Both the position numbers and the translations under genes were made by a program. The notes beneath the pieces are model-generated. The model worked only from the letters and a program-made list of their open reading frames with translations. It searched no databases and was not told the DNA's origin. A DNA stretch of 64,000 bases from Candidatus Paracaedibacteraceae bacterium. GTDB lineage: Bacteria > Pseudomonadota > Alphaproteobacteria > Paracaedibacterales > CAIOTO01. Below, in pieces: positions 1 through 11,222 of the stretch. The stretch covers positions 35,578 to 99,577 of the forward strand of contig JAUYTZ010000015.1 of the NCBI GenBank assembly GCA_030694965.1, given 5' to 3'. The stretch's first letter is position 1, and each line of letters begins with the position of its first letter.

Positions 1-2
1 AG

Positions 3-425
3 TCTGTCATTGATGTAAATTTAACGGCTGCATTCCGTTTGGCGCGCGCAGCGACTAAAAATATGATGCGTCGTCGCTTTGGCCGTATTATTAATATCAC
101 GTCTGTTGTAGGCAGTGCAGGTAATCCTGGTCAAACAAATTATTGCGCATCAAAAGCAGGTTTAGTGGGTTTTTCAAAATCACTCGCGCACGAGGTTGCA
201 ACGCGGGGGATCACTGTGAACTGCGTAGCTCCTGGATTCATTGAAACAGCAATGACAGCTGATCTGCCTGAAAACGTTAAAACAAAAATCCTTGGTGCGA
301 TTCCACAAGGTCGTATGGGTAGCCCAATTGAAATAGCGTCTGCAGTGGCATTTTTGGCATCTGATGAAGCAGGCCATATGACAGGCCAGACGATGCATAT
401 TAACGGTGGCATGGAAATGGTCTGA
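3..425 (+). CDS. fabG: 3-oxoacyl-ACP reductase FabG, 5' truncated by window edge
   Basis: SDR motifs: IINITSVVG, YCASKAG (YxxxK), GxxVNCVAPGFIETAMT, TGQTMHINGGMEMV C-terminus; reading frame stays open to the window start. Confidence 0.93.
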   Translation, partial: SVIDVNLTAAFRLARAATKNMMRRRFGRIINITSVVGSAGNPGQTNYCASKAGLVGFSKSLAHEVATRGITVNCVAPGFIETAMTADLPENVKTKILGAIPQGRMGSPIEIASAVAFLASDEAGHMTGQTMHINGGMEMV

Positions 426-811
426 TCTTAACTCCAGAGATGATTGATTAATGCGTTAACGATCGGATTTTGCGGTACTCATGTGCAACATGCACACTGC
501 GTTCCTTAAACCTCTGTTGCCTGTTACTCAATCATCTTTGGAACTAATCTCACTATAATATTCTTAAGCATTGACTCGTGTAATTTTTGGCGATGTCTGC
601 GCTGCTCATTTACTTTAGTAAATTGTGCTGCTTGAATCTTAAAGTCTTGCTATTTAATGCTTATTAATACCAATTTTTTGCTAAGATTCTTAATGTAATT
701 AATCATGCATTAGGATCCAATCTGATGTATAATATGGTAATTGTACTATAAATTTATTATGGCAAAAATTTTAAGAAATTATAGCTGTTTTACTAAAAGG
801 AACATCCTCGC

Positions 812-2257
812 ATGACGCACAGCATTAAAGAGTTATTTAAAAATAGTACGATTTTATGCGTTGGTGATGTTATGGTTGATCGTTTTGTGTATGGAAATGT
901 AAATCGCATTTCGCCCGAGTCTCCGGTGCCTGTACTGCAAATTCAACGTGACTTTACGGTTTTGGGGGGCGCTGGAAACGTCGCGCGAAATCTATTGTCA
1001 TTGGGGGCTTCATGTTGCTTGTTGACCGTGTCGGGTGACGATCAGGCAGCAGACGAACTTGAAGCGTTGTTAGCACACGAAACACGCTTGCAAACATTTA
1101 TGGTGCGCGACGTGAATCGCACTACTACATGCAAAACACGTTTTAGTGCTGCTGGCCAACAGATGCTTCGTGTTGATAATGAAATTACGACAGCCATTAG
1201 TTTAGAGACACAAGCTGAACTAATTAAAATGTTTAAAGAAAAATTAAGTGCGTCAAATGTTGTTATTTTATCTGATTATGCAAAAGGTATTTTCGATGAT
1301 TCGTTTTGTAAACAGCTTATTCAAATGGCAAATTCTGCAGGGGTACATGTTGTAATTGATCCAAAAGGTAAAAATTATGAGCGCTATCGTGATGCAACTA
1401 TATTAACACCCAATATCAAAGAACTTGTAGATGCTGTAAAGCGCCCTATTGACACACAAGAAGATCTTGTTTTTTCTGCGAAAGAGTTATGTAGAGAGCT
1501 TAATATAACAGCAATGCTTGTAACGCAAGGCGCTGATGGCATGACACTTGTCACTGAACATTTGGTGGAACACATAGATACAGAAGCTAAAGAAATTTTT
1601 GATGTTTCTGGAGCGGGTGACACGGTTATTTCAACGCTAGCAGCAGCGTTGTCTTCGGGAATTTCTTTTAGTGATGCCGCTAAGCTTGCAAACAAAGCAG
1701 CTGGAATTTCAGTAGCTAAGGTCGGTACAGCAACCGTTACTGCGGATGAATTACAATGTGCATGTGATCATGGTTCGCATACGATTGAAACAAATGGAAA
1801 CGTATACACAAAGGAGGCTACCTTTGAATGCGTTAAAATGTGGCGCCGTCAAGGGCTTATCGTCGGTTTTACGAATGGATGCTTTGATCTTTTGCATCTG
1901 GGACACTTGCATATTTTAAAGGAAGCTTCTGCTGCGTGTGACCGCCTTATTGTTGGGGTGAACTCAGATGCCTCTGTTAAACGCTTAAAAGGCGCTTCAC
2001 GCCCCGTTCAAAATGAAGAGACACGCACTCAAATACTAGCAACGCTTAATTGTGTGCATGCTGTTGTTATTTTTGACGAGGCAACACCATTGGAATTAAT
2101 TGAATTGTTTGAGCCCGATGTCCTTGTTAAAGGTGCAGATTACACAGTTGATCGCGTTGTTGGCGCCAAGTTTGTGCACGCCCGAGGCGGCAAAGTCCTT
2201 TTGGTTGATCTAAAGCAAGGACATAGTACGACAGCTACTGTGGGACGAATGGCATAA
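812..2257 (+). CDS. hldE: Bifunctional D-beta-D-heptose-7-phosphate kinase / heptose-1-phosphate adenylyltransferase
   Basis: PfkB kinase motifs (VLGGAGNVARNL, DVSGAGDTVISTLAAAL) plus C-terminal nucleotidyltransferase (FTNGCFDLLHLGHLHIL). Confidence 0.95.
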   Translation: MTHSIKELFKNSTILCVGDVMVDRFVYGNVNRISPESPVPVLQIQRDFTVLGGAGNVARNLLSLGASCCLLTVSGDDQAADELEALLAHETRLQTFMVRDVNRTTTCKTRFSAAGQQMLRVDNEITTAISLETQAELIKMFKEKLSASNVVILSDYAKGIFDDSFCKQLIQMANSAGVHVVIDPKGKNYERYRDATILTPNIKELVDAVKRPIDTQEDLVFSAKELCRELNITAMLVTQGADGMTLVTEHLVEHIDTEAKEIFDVSGAGDTVISTLAAALSSGISFSDAAKLANKAAGISVAKVGTATVTADELQCACDHGSHTIETNGNVYTKEATFECVKMWRRQGLIVGFTNGCFDLLHLGHLHILKEASAACDRLIVGVNSDASVKRLKGASRPVQNEETRTQILATLNCVHAVVIFDEATPLELIELFEPDVLVKGADYTVDRVVGAKFVHARGGKVLLVDLKQGHSTTATVGRMA

Positions 2258-2306
2258 CATTGTTATTATTTAAGCTTTTTTAAAGATAAATTGATCTTTT
2301 ATCATT

Positions 2307-3389
2307 CTATTCACCCAAAAAAATGTCTCGTTGCACACAGCGTTTCTTTTTGCTTTCAAACATACAAATTCGCCTTATTTCATATTGTTCACTTCTAATT
2401 ATAAATTCATTTGTATCTTCGTTTGGCCATTTTATGATTTTATTTTCTGGATTACCTTCAATTTCTAGAACAGTTTCAATGCTTTTGTTCCTTCGTATTC
2501 CAATTATTGGATGGCAACTCTTTTCTTTCTTAGCCAAGCCACAATCAACGTCGCATGTTTTTATAAAGTTATTCCATTTACATCCTGATTTTTGTCCGCA
2601 TGTAACGCTATCTTCATTTAAAAAGCATTGCTTAGCAGAGTCTATTCTTGGAATATCTGAAACTTTTAATTCAGCTTTTCGTTGATCATCTAAAGCTTTC
2701 AAAAGGGCTTTTCTTTGTTCTTTTTTTTCAGCCTCAGCTTTTTTTATAGCTCTTGCTTCTACAAGACCCGCATTAGCTAAAAGCTGCGCTTTAGTTGGTG
2801 TGGGTTTAATTCTACTATTTTCAATAGCTGAGTCTTTTGAATATTCTAAAGGCCTTATAGAATCATCTTTTTTAGAAATAGTACCATCAACGGTTTCAAT
2901 TTCTTTATCTTGTAGTACTTCTTTTTCTTGCGTTATTTTTAGACGTGCCATAGCTTCATTAGCAGCTTTTTTTTTAGCGTCCCCGTACATTTCTGCATTT
3001 TTTGCTTCTTTTATTAAAAGCAAAGCTTCGGTTGTGCAATTATCTATTTGAGAATTATCTATTGTTTTAAAAGATTTGTTGCCATTTTCAGAATTTTTAA
3101 ATGAATCCTCATCTGTTTCACTTGTTGTTTCGCTGCCATTATCTATCGGGCTTACTTGAATTTTTTTCCCCCACAATTTATTTGATATAAATGCGAATTT
3201 TTTATGAGTGGGTTTAGTTTTACCTTCTGGTTCACTAATGGGTTCTGAAGCTGTATTTTCTTCTAAATAAACTTTAGATTTATTAAAGCTAAAAGACGGC
3301 CAAGCAGTTGTGCATTCACCGGTACTGCAAAGGCTAAATGTTATCAATAAAAGGCTAATGAATTTAAGGGTCACAATTATAAATCTCAC
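2307..3389 (-). CDS. Putative secreted Lys/Glu-rich protein with Cys-rich C-terminal domain; paralog of 21800..23017
   Basis: Hydrophobic leader (FIIVTLKFISLLLITFSLCSTGECTTAW); C-terminal CxxxxxxxxCxxxxxCxWNxxxxxCDVxC ... GIRxN ... NEFIIRSxQYxIxxICxFE shared with 21800..23017; GTG start. Confidence 0.7.
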   Translation of the reverse strand: MRFIIVTLKFISLLLITFSLCSTGECTTAWPSFSFNKSKVYLEENTASEPISEPEGKTKPTHKKFAFISNKLWGKKIQVSPIDNGSETTSETDEDSFKNSENGNKSFKTIDNSQIDNCTTEALLLIKEAKNAEMYGDAKKKAANEAMARLKITQEKEVLQDKEIETVDGTISKKDDSIRPLEYSKDSAIENSRIKPTPTKAQLLANAGLVEARAIKKAEAEKKEQRKALLKALDDQRKAELKVSDIPRIDSAKQCFLNEDSVTCGQKSGCKWNNFIKTCDVDCGLAKKEKSCHPIIGIRRNKSIETVLEIEGNPENKIIKWPNEDTNEFIIRSEQYEIRRICMFESKKKRCVQRDIFLGE

Positions 3390-3475
3390 GCACTAAAAAT
3401 ATATCTAATTCTAATATTGAATGAATTAATAAATTACTAATATTTATTGAAATATAGTTGTGTGCGAGTGATAGG

Positions 3476-3525
3476 TTCATGCTATCTCTCTTTTCTATTA
3501 CGCCTAGGTTTGACCCACTGTGTGA
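3476..3525 (+). repeat. Degenerate partial copy of dispersed repeat family (copies at 21396 and 33790)
   Basis: ggttcatgctatctctcttttctattacgcctaggtttgaccc resembles gttcatgctacctctcactttttgtcacgcctgggcttgacgcg at 21.4 kb. Confidence 0.5.
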
Positions 3526-3578
3526 ACGTTGAAAACATGGCTGTCATGATCAGACGTGATCCGGCCATCTAAATTTCT

Positions 3579-3920
3579 TCAGCACAACTTTTGTCCGTTA
3601 GGCACTAAAGGATCTGCTTTTATAAGGCAAATTTTATCATTAGCATCCGCAAAACCAACCAGCAAAAACTCAGACATAAAGCCTGCAATGTTACGCGGCG
3701 CTAGATTAACGCAACCAACAACTGATCGTCCTATCAGTGATTCTTCTGTGTAGTGTGCGGTTACTTGCGCACTGGTTTGTTTAACGCCGATCTCTGCGCC
3801 AAAATCAACATAAACTTTGTAAGCTGGCTTTTTTGCACGTGGAAAAGGTTCAACTTTTACAACGGTGCCAGAGCGAAGTTCAACTCTTTCAAAGTCTTCA
3901 AAGGATATGATTGGGTTCAT
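3579..3920 (-). CDS. csaA: CsaA-like tRNA-binding domain protein (start trimmed to MNPIISFEDF)
   Basis: SFEDFERVELRSGTVVKVEPFPRAKKPAYKVYVDFG, GCVNLAPRNIAGFMSEFLLVGF: tRNA-binding OB-fold signature. Confidence 0.85.
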   Translation of the reverse strand: MNPIISFEDFERVELRSGTVVKVEPFPRAKKPAYKVYVDFGAEIGVKQTSAQVTAHYTEESLIGRSVVGCVNLAPRNIAGFMSEFLLVGFADANDKICLIKADPLVPNGQKLC

Positions 3921-3978
3921 ATGTTTTTTTCCAAAGATCTTGTTGCCGGGATTGTCACGGCAATCGCGTTGTTGATAA

Positions 3979-5889
3979 TTAAACCGGTATACTTGCTTCA
4001 ACGCATACATTCTTTAAAAATGCATCAAACGATTCAGCTGTCTGGTCAGTCGATCCGAAACGACGCACGGAAACGGTCCCTTCCTCAGCTTCTCGTTTTC
4101 CAACAGCTAAAATGTATGGAACTTTTTGCAAAGAATGCTCACGTACTTTATAGCTAATTTTTTCATTACGATCATCAAGTTCAGCTGATATACCTGCAGC
4201 TTTTAGCTGTTGTTGAAGCTTAGTTGCATATTCATTGGCTTCGGTTGTAACGCTTGCAACAACAACTTGTGTTGGTGCTAACCATAATGGAAAATTACCC
4301 GCATAGTGTTCAATCAAAACGCCGATAAAGCGTTCGAATGATCCTAAAACCGCACGGTGCAGCATAACGGGGCGGTGACGTTTGCCATCTTCACCAATAT
4401 ACGTTGCATCAAGGCGTTCGGGTAAAACAAAGTCTACTTGCAGTGTTCCACATTGCCAATCACGGCCAATACTGTCACGCAATACGAATTCAAGTTTCGG
4501 TCCGTAGAATGCGCCTTCACCTGGATTTAATTCATAAGAAAGACCTGCAGCTGTTGCTGCTTTAGTTAAAGCTTGTTCAGCTTGATCCCAAACCTCGTTT
4601 GATCCTGCACGTTTTTCAGGACGATCTGAGAATTTTACACGTACATCTGTAAAGCCAAGGTCTTTGTAAATGCATTGAAGCAGATCGCAGAATGCTTTTG
4701 TTTCAGTGATGATTTGTTCGGGCGTGCAGAAAATGTGCGCATCGTCCTGTGTGAATGCGCGAACACGCATTAATCCATGCAGCGATCCTGATGGTTCATT
4801 GCGATGGCAGCTGCCGAATTCAGCCATGCGAAGCGGTAAATCACGATAGCTTTTAATGCCTTGTTTAAAAATTTGCACGTGGCATGGGCAGTTCATTGGT
4901 TTTACCGCTAAGGTGCGGTCTTCTGATTCAACGGTGAACATAGCATGGCCATACATATCCCAGTGACCTGATTCTTCCCAAAGTTTGCGATCAAGCAACT
5001 GCGGTGTTTTAACTTCCAAATAGTCATTTTTTTCAAGGCGTGCGCGTACAAAATTTTCAAGTGCTCGGTATAAGCGCCAGCCTTTCGGGTGCCAAAATAC
5101 ACTGCCAATGGCCTCTTCTTGCATATGAAACAAGCCAAGTTCAGCCCCTAAACGGCGGTGATCGCGCTTTTCAGCTTCTTCAAGTTGAAATAAGTGTTCT
5201 TTCAGCTGCGCCTCTGTTGCCCAAGCGGTTCCATAAATACGTTGAAGCATTGGATTTTTGCTATCACCGCGCCAGTAGGCGCCTGCTAATTTCATTAGTT
5301 TAAATGCGCTGCCAATTCGACCTGTTGATGGTAAATGTGGTCCGCGACAAAGATCAATAAAATTGCCTTGACGGTACAGCGTGATTGTTTGATCGGAAGG
5401 AATGCCTTCTATAATTTCAGCTTTGAAATGTTCACCGATGGATTTGAAAAAGACGATGGCTTCGTTACGATTCCATTCTTCACGTGTGAAGGGTTCGTCG
5501 CGTTTAATAATGACGTGCATTTTTGCTTCAATCTTTGCCAGGTCATCTAATGTGTACGGCTTTTCGCTGAAAATATCATAGTAAAAACCATTTTCAATAG
5601 ATGGTCCGATGGTAATTTGCGCTGATGGATAGAGTTCTTTTACAGCCTCAGCCAACACGTGGGCAACATCATGGCGAATGATATCTAAACCATCAGGTTC
5701 ACTACGCGTTACAATTTCAAGGGTTGCACCTTCAGGTAGCGTTCGCGTTAAATCCCAGAGTTCACCATTTACGCGCGCCGCAACGGCTTCTTTCGCTAAA
5801 CGGGGGGAAATATTTTGTGCTACTGTAAGAGCAGTCACGGCGTTATCAAATTCGCGCACAGAACCGTCTTTTAAAGCCACTTGAAACAT
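3979..5889 (-). CDS. thrS: Threonyl-tRNA synthetase
   Basis: TGS domain, second additional domain, class II motifs ([34 protein letters not shown]), anticodon-binding domain. Confidence 0.98.
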   Translation of the reverse strand: MFQVALKDGSVREFDNAVTALTVAQNISPRLAKEAVAARVNGELWDLTRTLPEGATLEIVTRSEPDGLDIIRHDVAHVLAEAVKELYPSAQITIGPSIENGFYYDIFSEKPYTLDDLAKIEAKMHVIIKRDEPFTREEWNRNEAIVFFKSIGEHFKAEIIEGIPSDQTITLYRQGNFIDLCRGPHLPSTGRIGSAFKLMKLAGAYWRGDSKNPMLQRIYGTAWATEAQLKEHLFQLEEAEKRDHRRLGAELGLFHMQEEAIGSVFWHPKGWRLYRALENFVRARLEKNDYLEVKTPQLLDRKLWEESGHWDMYGHAMFTVESEDRTLAVKPMNCPCHVQIFKQGIKSYRDLPLRMAEFGSCHRNEPSGSLHGLMRVRAFTQDDAHIFCTPEQIITETKAFCDLLQCIYKDLGFTDVRVKFSDRPEKRAGSNEVWDQAEQALTKAATAAGLSYELNPGEGAFYGPKLEFVLRDSIGRDWQCGTLQVDFVLPERLDATYIGEDGKRHRPVMLHRAVLGSFERFIGVLIEHYAGNFPLWLAPTQVVVASVTTEANEYATKLQQQLKAAGISAELDDRNEKISYKVREHSLQKVPYILAVGKREAEEGTVSVRRFGSTDQTAESFDAFLKNVCVEASIPV

Positions 5890-6237
5890 CTTGAACCTAT
5901 CTATCCATATAATTATAAGTATTATCTTTGCAAAATACCATATTTAAACAGAAAGGGCAAAAGAGTTGATAGGACGGGAATAATTCTTATTGACTGAATT
6001 TATTTTTATTGTTACGCGGTAAATGAGGAGCTTACCTTTTGCTTCTTGAAATTTTGAACTTTGCCTGCGTTGATCGTGGTAAATCAAAGTTTATAAATGC
6101 TGTTAAAATTATACAGAAATATTTAAGTTCTGTTTAGGCTGAACGTTATTATGTGCAATATCATTTTTGTTTTTCCAATAGTGATTGTAATTTTTCTACG
6201 ACATATATATAATAATTTAGATAAATTGCAAATAAAT

Positions 6238-9200
6238 ATGAGGCGCTACATGATCTGGGCAGCAGGTGAAAACGTTGAGTTTTTACAAAAAACAAAAGAG
6301 CTCGAACTTGTGTGGCACGATATTTTAAAAGCTACCTATACATCAGAAGGTGATATTCTAAAGGTCTTGCTAGCAAAGCTTATTTATAATGCTGAGCATG
6401 TCAGGCGCATACAAGATTATGCGCGCACAACGATTCAGCAAATTCGTAGCAGCAAGTTAAAGCAATTGAGTATTGAAGGTTTTTTGAAAACACATAATCT
6501 CAATAGTCAAGAAGGTCTTGCCTTAATGTGCCTTGCCGAAGCATTGCTACGTATTCCAGATGCACAAACAAAAACACAGTTGATTCGTGATAAGGTTGCT
6601 TCAACATCATGGCAAAATCAAGATGACGACCTTTTGCTTAAAAAATTTGCAAATCTTGGTCTGATGAACACAAGTAAATTTTTGTCCATGGGGTATCAAA
6701 AGGGGCCAATTAGCCTGATTGCATCATTGATCAGACGTTTTGGTGAACCATTGATTCGACAAATTATGGTGCAGGCCGTTCGTATTATTGCACAACAATT
6801 TGTCATGGGTGAAACGATTCAAAAGGCGCTGTCACGTGCGCTTGAAACTGAAAAAAAAGGCAACACACGCCATTCATATGATATGTTAGGTGAAGCTGCA
6901 AAAACAAAAGAAGATGCAGCCCGTTATTTTGAAAGTTACAAATTAGCGTGTGTTGAAATTGGTAACAGCATAAATGATGGTACAGCAACGCAAACGTATA
7001 AACATTCAAATCCAAGTTTGTCTGTCAAATTGTCAGCTATTCACCCACGCTACGAAATGGCGCAACGCAAGCGCGTTATGGATGAACTGGTGCCGCGCGT
7101 TCTTGAGCTGGCATTGCTTGCAAAAGAAAATAATATAGGTCTTACCATTGACGCTGAGGAAGCAAGTCGTCTGACACTTTCGCTTGAAGTGTTTCATAAA
7201 GTTTATACTGATCCAACGCTAGAAGATTTTGAAGGGTTAGGTCTTGCCGTGCAAGCTTACCAAAAACGTGCAATATTCATTGTGCGTTGGATTATTGCGC
7301 TTGCAACTGAATATAAACGTCGCATTCCTTTGCGTTTGGTTAAAGGTGCGTATTGGGATTCTGAAATTAAATATGCTCAGGTGCATGGCTTGCCTGATTA
7401 CACTGTATTCACACAAAAATACCATACAGACGTATCGTATTTAGCTGCAGCAAAAGTTATGTTGCAATCCACAGAAGCTGTTTATCCGCAATTTGCAACA
7501 CATAATGCCTTTACGGTTGCCGCGATTTTAGAGCTTGCAAAAATGCATAATGTAACGAGTTTTGAATTCCAGCGTTTGCATGGAATGGGGGATGACTTAT
7601 ACGAACAAATTACAAATAGTCCTTATTCAGATCACGCATCAGGAGGCTGTCCATGCCGTGTATATGCGCCTGTTGGAACTCATCGTAGCTTATTAGCATA
7701 TCTTGTACGTCGATTACTTGAAAATGGTGCGAATTCATCATTCGTAAAACAAATTCATGATGCACATATTTCAATTGAACAGATGGTCGTTGATCCATTG
7801 CAGGCCGCACGTCAAAATGAGGGTCACTCACACCCTAAAATTGTATTGCCGTCACTATTGTTTAAAGATCGCCCGAATTCAAAAGGGTTTGATTTAAATT
7901 CTGAAATTGATCTCGCTATGTTAAATGAACATATTTCGGCTAGAACACAAAATAAAAACGTGCCAGCGGTTGAAGAACAAAATTTTGATCAAGATAGTGT
8001 GCTATATCGTTTAGTTGATTCGTGCCACCTGACATTTGCAACATGGTCAAAAGTTCTAGTTCAAGAACGTGCACGTATTATTGGTAACTTTGGTGATATC
8101 ATGCAGCATAATATGCCGGCATTGATGAATGCTTTAGTAAATGAAGGTCGGAAAACTCTTGGCGATGCCATTAACGAAGTGCGCGAAGCTATTGATTTTT
8201 GCCATTACTATGCGGCTAATGCTGTAAAGATGCAGCAGGCACCTGAAGTTCTCCCTGGACCTACGGGCGAATCGAATCTTTTAAGTTATCATCCACGTGG
8301 TGTGATGCTTAGCATAAGTCCATGGAATTTTCCATTAGCGATCTTTGTAGGCCAAGCCGTGGGCGCACTTGTAACAGGAAATTGTGTGGTTGCAAAACCA
8401 GCAACGCAAACCGTTGGTGTTGCACAAATGGCTGTTGAAATGGCATATGCAGCGGGAGTTCCAACAGGGGCGCTTGTTTTAGTAAATGCTTCGCGCTATC
8501 GCATATCAGATGTTGTATTGGCGCATCCTAAAATTGCTGGCGTGGTATTTACTGGATCAACTGAGTCTGCACGAAAAATCAATCAGCAACTTGCAAAACG
8601 TTCAGGGCCAATCTTGCCATTTATTGCAGAAACGGGCGGTATTAATGCAATGATTGTTGATTCATCGGCTTTACTTGAACAAGTCGTGTCAGATGTGATC
8701 TCGTCAGCGTTTCAAAGTGCAGGACAACGATGCTCAGCATTAAGAATCTTATGTGTGCAAAATGATATTGCTGATTCACTGCTTGAGATGCTAATTGGTG
8801 CGTTGAATGAGCTTAAAGTGGGTGATCCACATATGCTTTCAACGGATATTGGCCCTGTTATTGATGCTGCGGCTAAAGCTCAAGTTATGGAATATGTAGA
8901 TGATTTAAAAGCCGCGCCTGAGCGGGCACGTTTATTGTATGGGTACCAACTACCAGAAGATCTGAAGGGTAACTTCATGTCGCCGCATATTTTCCAAGTG
9001 AATTGTATATCCGATATACAAACTGAGGTCTTTGGCCCTATTTTGCATGTTGTGCGTTATCGCGGCGAATATCTGGATCGAGTAATCAATGATATCAATG
9101 CACTTGGGTATGGTTTGACACTTGGTGTACACACACGTCTTGAATCAACGATGCAAATGGTCATGACACGTGCGCATGTGGGAAATGTATATATTAATCG

Positions 9201-9372
9201 CAGCATGATTGGTGCTGTTGTTGGTGTGCAACCTTTTGGTGGGGAAGGGCTATCTGGCACTGGTTTTAAAGCAGGAGGTCCAAACTATTTGCTGAAGTTT
9301 GTAACAGAGCGTGTGCATACGCAAGACACAACGGCTGCTGGCGGTAATGCGTCGTTGGTGACGAGTACGTAA
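6238..9372 (+). CDS. putA: Bifunctional proline dehydrogenase / L-glutamate-gamma-semialdehyde dehydrogenase (ORF open from 6151; ATG 6238 more plausible)
   Basis: PRODH motifs (LTIDAEEASRLTLSLEVF, RIPLRLVKGAYWDSEIK, YAPVGTH) and ALDH motifs (SPWNFPLAIFVGQ, FTGSTESARKIN, SAFQSAGQRCSALR); no N-terminal RHH DNA-binding region evident. Confidence 0.96.
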   Translation: MRRYMIWAAGENVEFLQKTKELELVWHDILKATYTSEGDILKVLLAKLIYNAEHVRRIQDYARTTIQQIRSSKLKQLSIEGFLKTHNLNSQEGLALMCLAEALLRIPDAQTKTQLIRDKVASTSWQNQDDDLLLKKFANLGLMNTSKFLSMGYQKGPISLIASLIRRFGEPLIRQIMVQAVRIIAQQFVMGETIQKALSRALETEKKGNTRHSYDMLGEAAKTKEDAARYFESYKLACVEIGNSINDGTATQTYKHSNPSLSVKLSAIHPRYEMAQRKRVMDELVPRVLELALLAKENNIGLTIDAEEASRLTLSLEVFHKVYTDPTLEDFEGLGLAVQAYQKRAIFIVRWIIALATEYKRRIPLRLVKGAYWDSEIKYAQVHGLPDYTVFTQKYHTDVSYLAAAKVMLQSTEAVYPQFATHNAFTVAAILELAKMHNVTSFEFQRLHGMGDDLYEQITNSPYSDHASGGCPCRVYAPVGTHRSLLAYLVRRLLENGANSSFVKQIHDAHISIEQMVVDPLQAARQNEGHSHPKIVLPSLLFKDRPNSKGFDLNSEIDLAMLNEHISARTQNKNVPAVEEQNFDQDSVLYRLVDSCHLTFATWSKVLVQERARIIGNFGDIMQHNMPALMNALVNEGRKTLGDAINEVREAIDFCHYYAANAVKMQQAPEVLPGPTGESNLLSYHPRGVMLSISPWNFPLAIFVGQAVGALVTGNCVVAKPATQTVGVAQMAVEMAYAAGVPTGALVLVNASRYRISDVVLAHPKIAGVVFTGSTESARKINQQLAKRSGPILPFIAETGGINAMIVDSSALLEQVVSDVISSAFQSAGQRCSALRILCVQNDIADSLLEMLIGALNELKVGDPHMLSTDIGPVIDAAAKAQVMEYVDDLKAAPERARLLYGYQLPEDLKGNFMSPHIFQVNCISDIQTEVFGPILHVVRYRGEYLDRVINDINALGYGLTLGVHTRLESTMQMVMTRAHVGNVYINRSMIGAVVGVQPFGGEGLSGTGFKAGGPNYLLKFVTERVHTQDTTAAGGNASLVTST

Positions 9373-9606
9373 GAAGTAATATAAAGTTTTTTGTGCTTGA
9401 ACTATTTTGCTCTTTCCTTGAAGGCTTGCTGTACCCTTTTAAATTCATAAGGTATAGCTTTTTTTCATAAAAACGAGTGTGTGAAATTCATCTTTGAAAA
9501 TTATAAAATATATTATTTTGTATGTTTCATTGCTTGATTTATGAGGCTCGCATGCTCATCTTATAATTGAAACGCTACGCATAAAGTTTAAAAAGGGAAT
9601 GCAAAG

Positions 9607-10533
9607 ATGCAAAAAGTTAGAACGTATAAAAATGATCAAGAAGAGGTTCTGCTTCAAAGTTATACACAAGATAATGCGTGCGAAGACACACAAGCAATTA
9701 TAAGTACATCCACCGGTGAAAGCTATCTAATGGCGCGCGTGTTTTATAAATTTCGCGTGGCGAAAGATTTAATTAAACAATTAAACAAATGTCATTGCGT
9801 TGATTTTTACACACCAACAGCTTTTCATATTAGCTATGTCGAAGAAATGGAACGTTCTTCGAATTTATCGGTTGCAGCTAAAGATGTGCCTGAAGATATT
9901 TATCCAATTGTTCTTGCCCGTGGAACAATTCATGACTCAGGTGCGCTTACTATTGATGTGCAGTCGCTGCCACGTATTCAAAGTGTGTATCGTTTTATGA
10001 AAAAGCATGTAAAGGCCGCTTATATTACGGCTGTTGGGATGCACACACAATATAGCTATAAGCTTCCAACAGATATTCCCAATTCTTTGTGTCTTGATCA
10101 ACTTGTTACGTTTGATTTTAATACTCTTTTTGCGCAAGCATCATGTGATGAAGCATTAAAGAAAGCGAAAGATGATCTTTTGATAGAAAGCGAAGATCTT
10201 TTAAATAGTTCAACGGATGGCGAAAATTCAGCACTTAATAAATCGCTTAATGAATCTACTGATTTGACGGAATTCTTTCCAATGGACGCAACATCCTTTA
10301 GTGATATGCGGCTTGGTATAAAAATTGCGATGGGTGAAAAGGTTGCAAGTGATTATCACGAATTAAAAGCGATACCAACAAAAGGGGATGTTCTGGCTAG
10401 TTTGTTGAAAGTTTTGCAGGCAGGTGAGAAAGGCGACCTTAATGAAGATAGTTTGCCAGATATTTTAAATGCTGATAGTGAAAACGATGATCACGGTTTG
10501 ATTCGAGAAGAAAACGAGCTAATAGCAGCTTAA
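9607..10533 (+). CDS. Hypothetical protein, 308 aa
   Basis: Long uninterrupted ORF, purine-rich region upstream; no family recognised. Confidence 0.65.
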   Translation: MQKVRTYKNDQEEVLLQSYTQDNACEDTQAIISTSTGESYLMARVFYKFRVAKDLIKQLNKCHCVDFYTPTAFHISYVEEMERSSNLSVAAKDVPEDIYPIVLARGTIHDSGALTIDVQSLPRIQSVYRFMKKHVKAAYITAVGMHTQYSYKLPTDIPNSLCLDQLVTFDFNTLFAQASCDEALKKAKDDLLIESEDLLNSSTDGENSALNKSLNESTDLTEFFPMDATSFSDMRLGIKIAMGEKVASDYHELKAIPTKGDVLASLLKVLQAGEKGDLNEDSLPDILNADSENDDHGLIREENELIAA

Positions 10534-10794
10534 TAATTAAATTATTTTTTATCTTTTTTACGGTCATCACCATACTTGATGAGGTGATATAAATAACTAG
10601 ATCACGTTTAATCACGGCAAAGTTGTGGGTGCCTAAAATGGTATAAATATTTGTAGTTTGTATGTCTGTCTTTTAAGCAACAAAATAGGTTTGTAAAATT
10701 CAATGCTTTGGTACCTGATGGGTATATCCTTGCTTTTTCAACCGTTTTGCTTTATCAAGATAGAGTAACAATTAGATAACATTAAGGTAAAATC

Positions 10795-11217
10795 ATGACA
10801 GTTCAAAAAACACTTTCAATTTTAAAACCAGACGTTACGCGCCGTAACCTCACAGGTAAAATCAATGCCAAGATTGAAAGCGCAGGACTTCGTATTATTG
10901 CACAAAAGCGTTTGTGGTTGACACGCGCGCAAGCTGAAGGCTTTTATGCTGTTCATGCTGAACGCTCATTCTTCAATGATCTTTGTGAATTCATGACAAC
11001 AGGTCCTGTTGTTGTGCAAGTTCTAGAAGGTAACGACGCAGTTGCAGCTTACCGCGATATTATGGGTGCAACAAACCCAGCAAATTCAGCTGAAGGTACA
11101 ATTCGTAAAGAATTTGCTGAATCAATTGAAGCAAACTCAGTTCATGGTTCAGATTCTGAAGAAAATGCAGCAAATGAAATTGCTTATTTCTTTAGCCAAA
11201 CAGAAATTGTTGGTTAA
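10795..11217 (+). CDS. ndk: Nucleoside diphosphate kinase
   Basis: [18 protein letters not shown], active site [20 protein letters not shown]. Confidence 0.97.
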   Translation: MTVQKTLSILKPDVTRRNLTGKINAKIESAGLRIIAQKRLWLTRAQAEGFYAVHAERSFFNDLCEFMTTGPVVVQVLEGNDAVAAYRDIMGATNPANSAEGTIRKEFAESIEANSVHGSDSEENAANEIAYFFSQTEIVG

Positions 11218-11222
11218 TTAAA

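Noticed and set aside
480-760. Possible small RNA or repeat around catttactttagtaaattg in the fabG-hldE spacer
   Set aside because: Only a short AT-rich palindrome and no second copy in the window; insufficient evidence.
3753-4157. 134-aa plus ORF between the csaA-like gene and thrS
   Set aside because: Antisense to two well-supported minus-strand genes.
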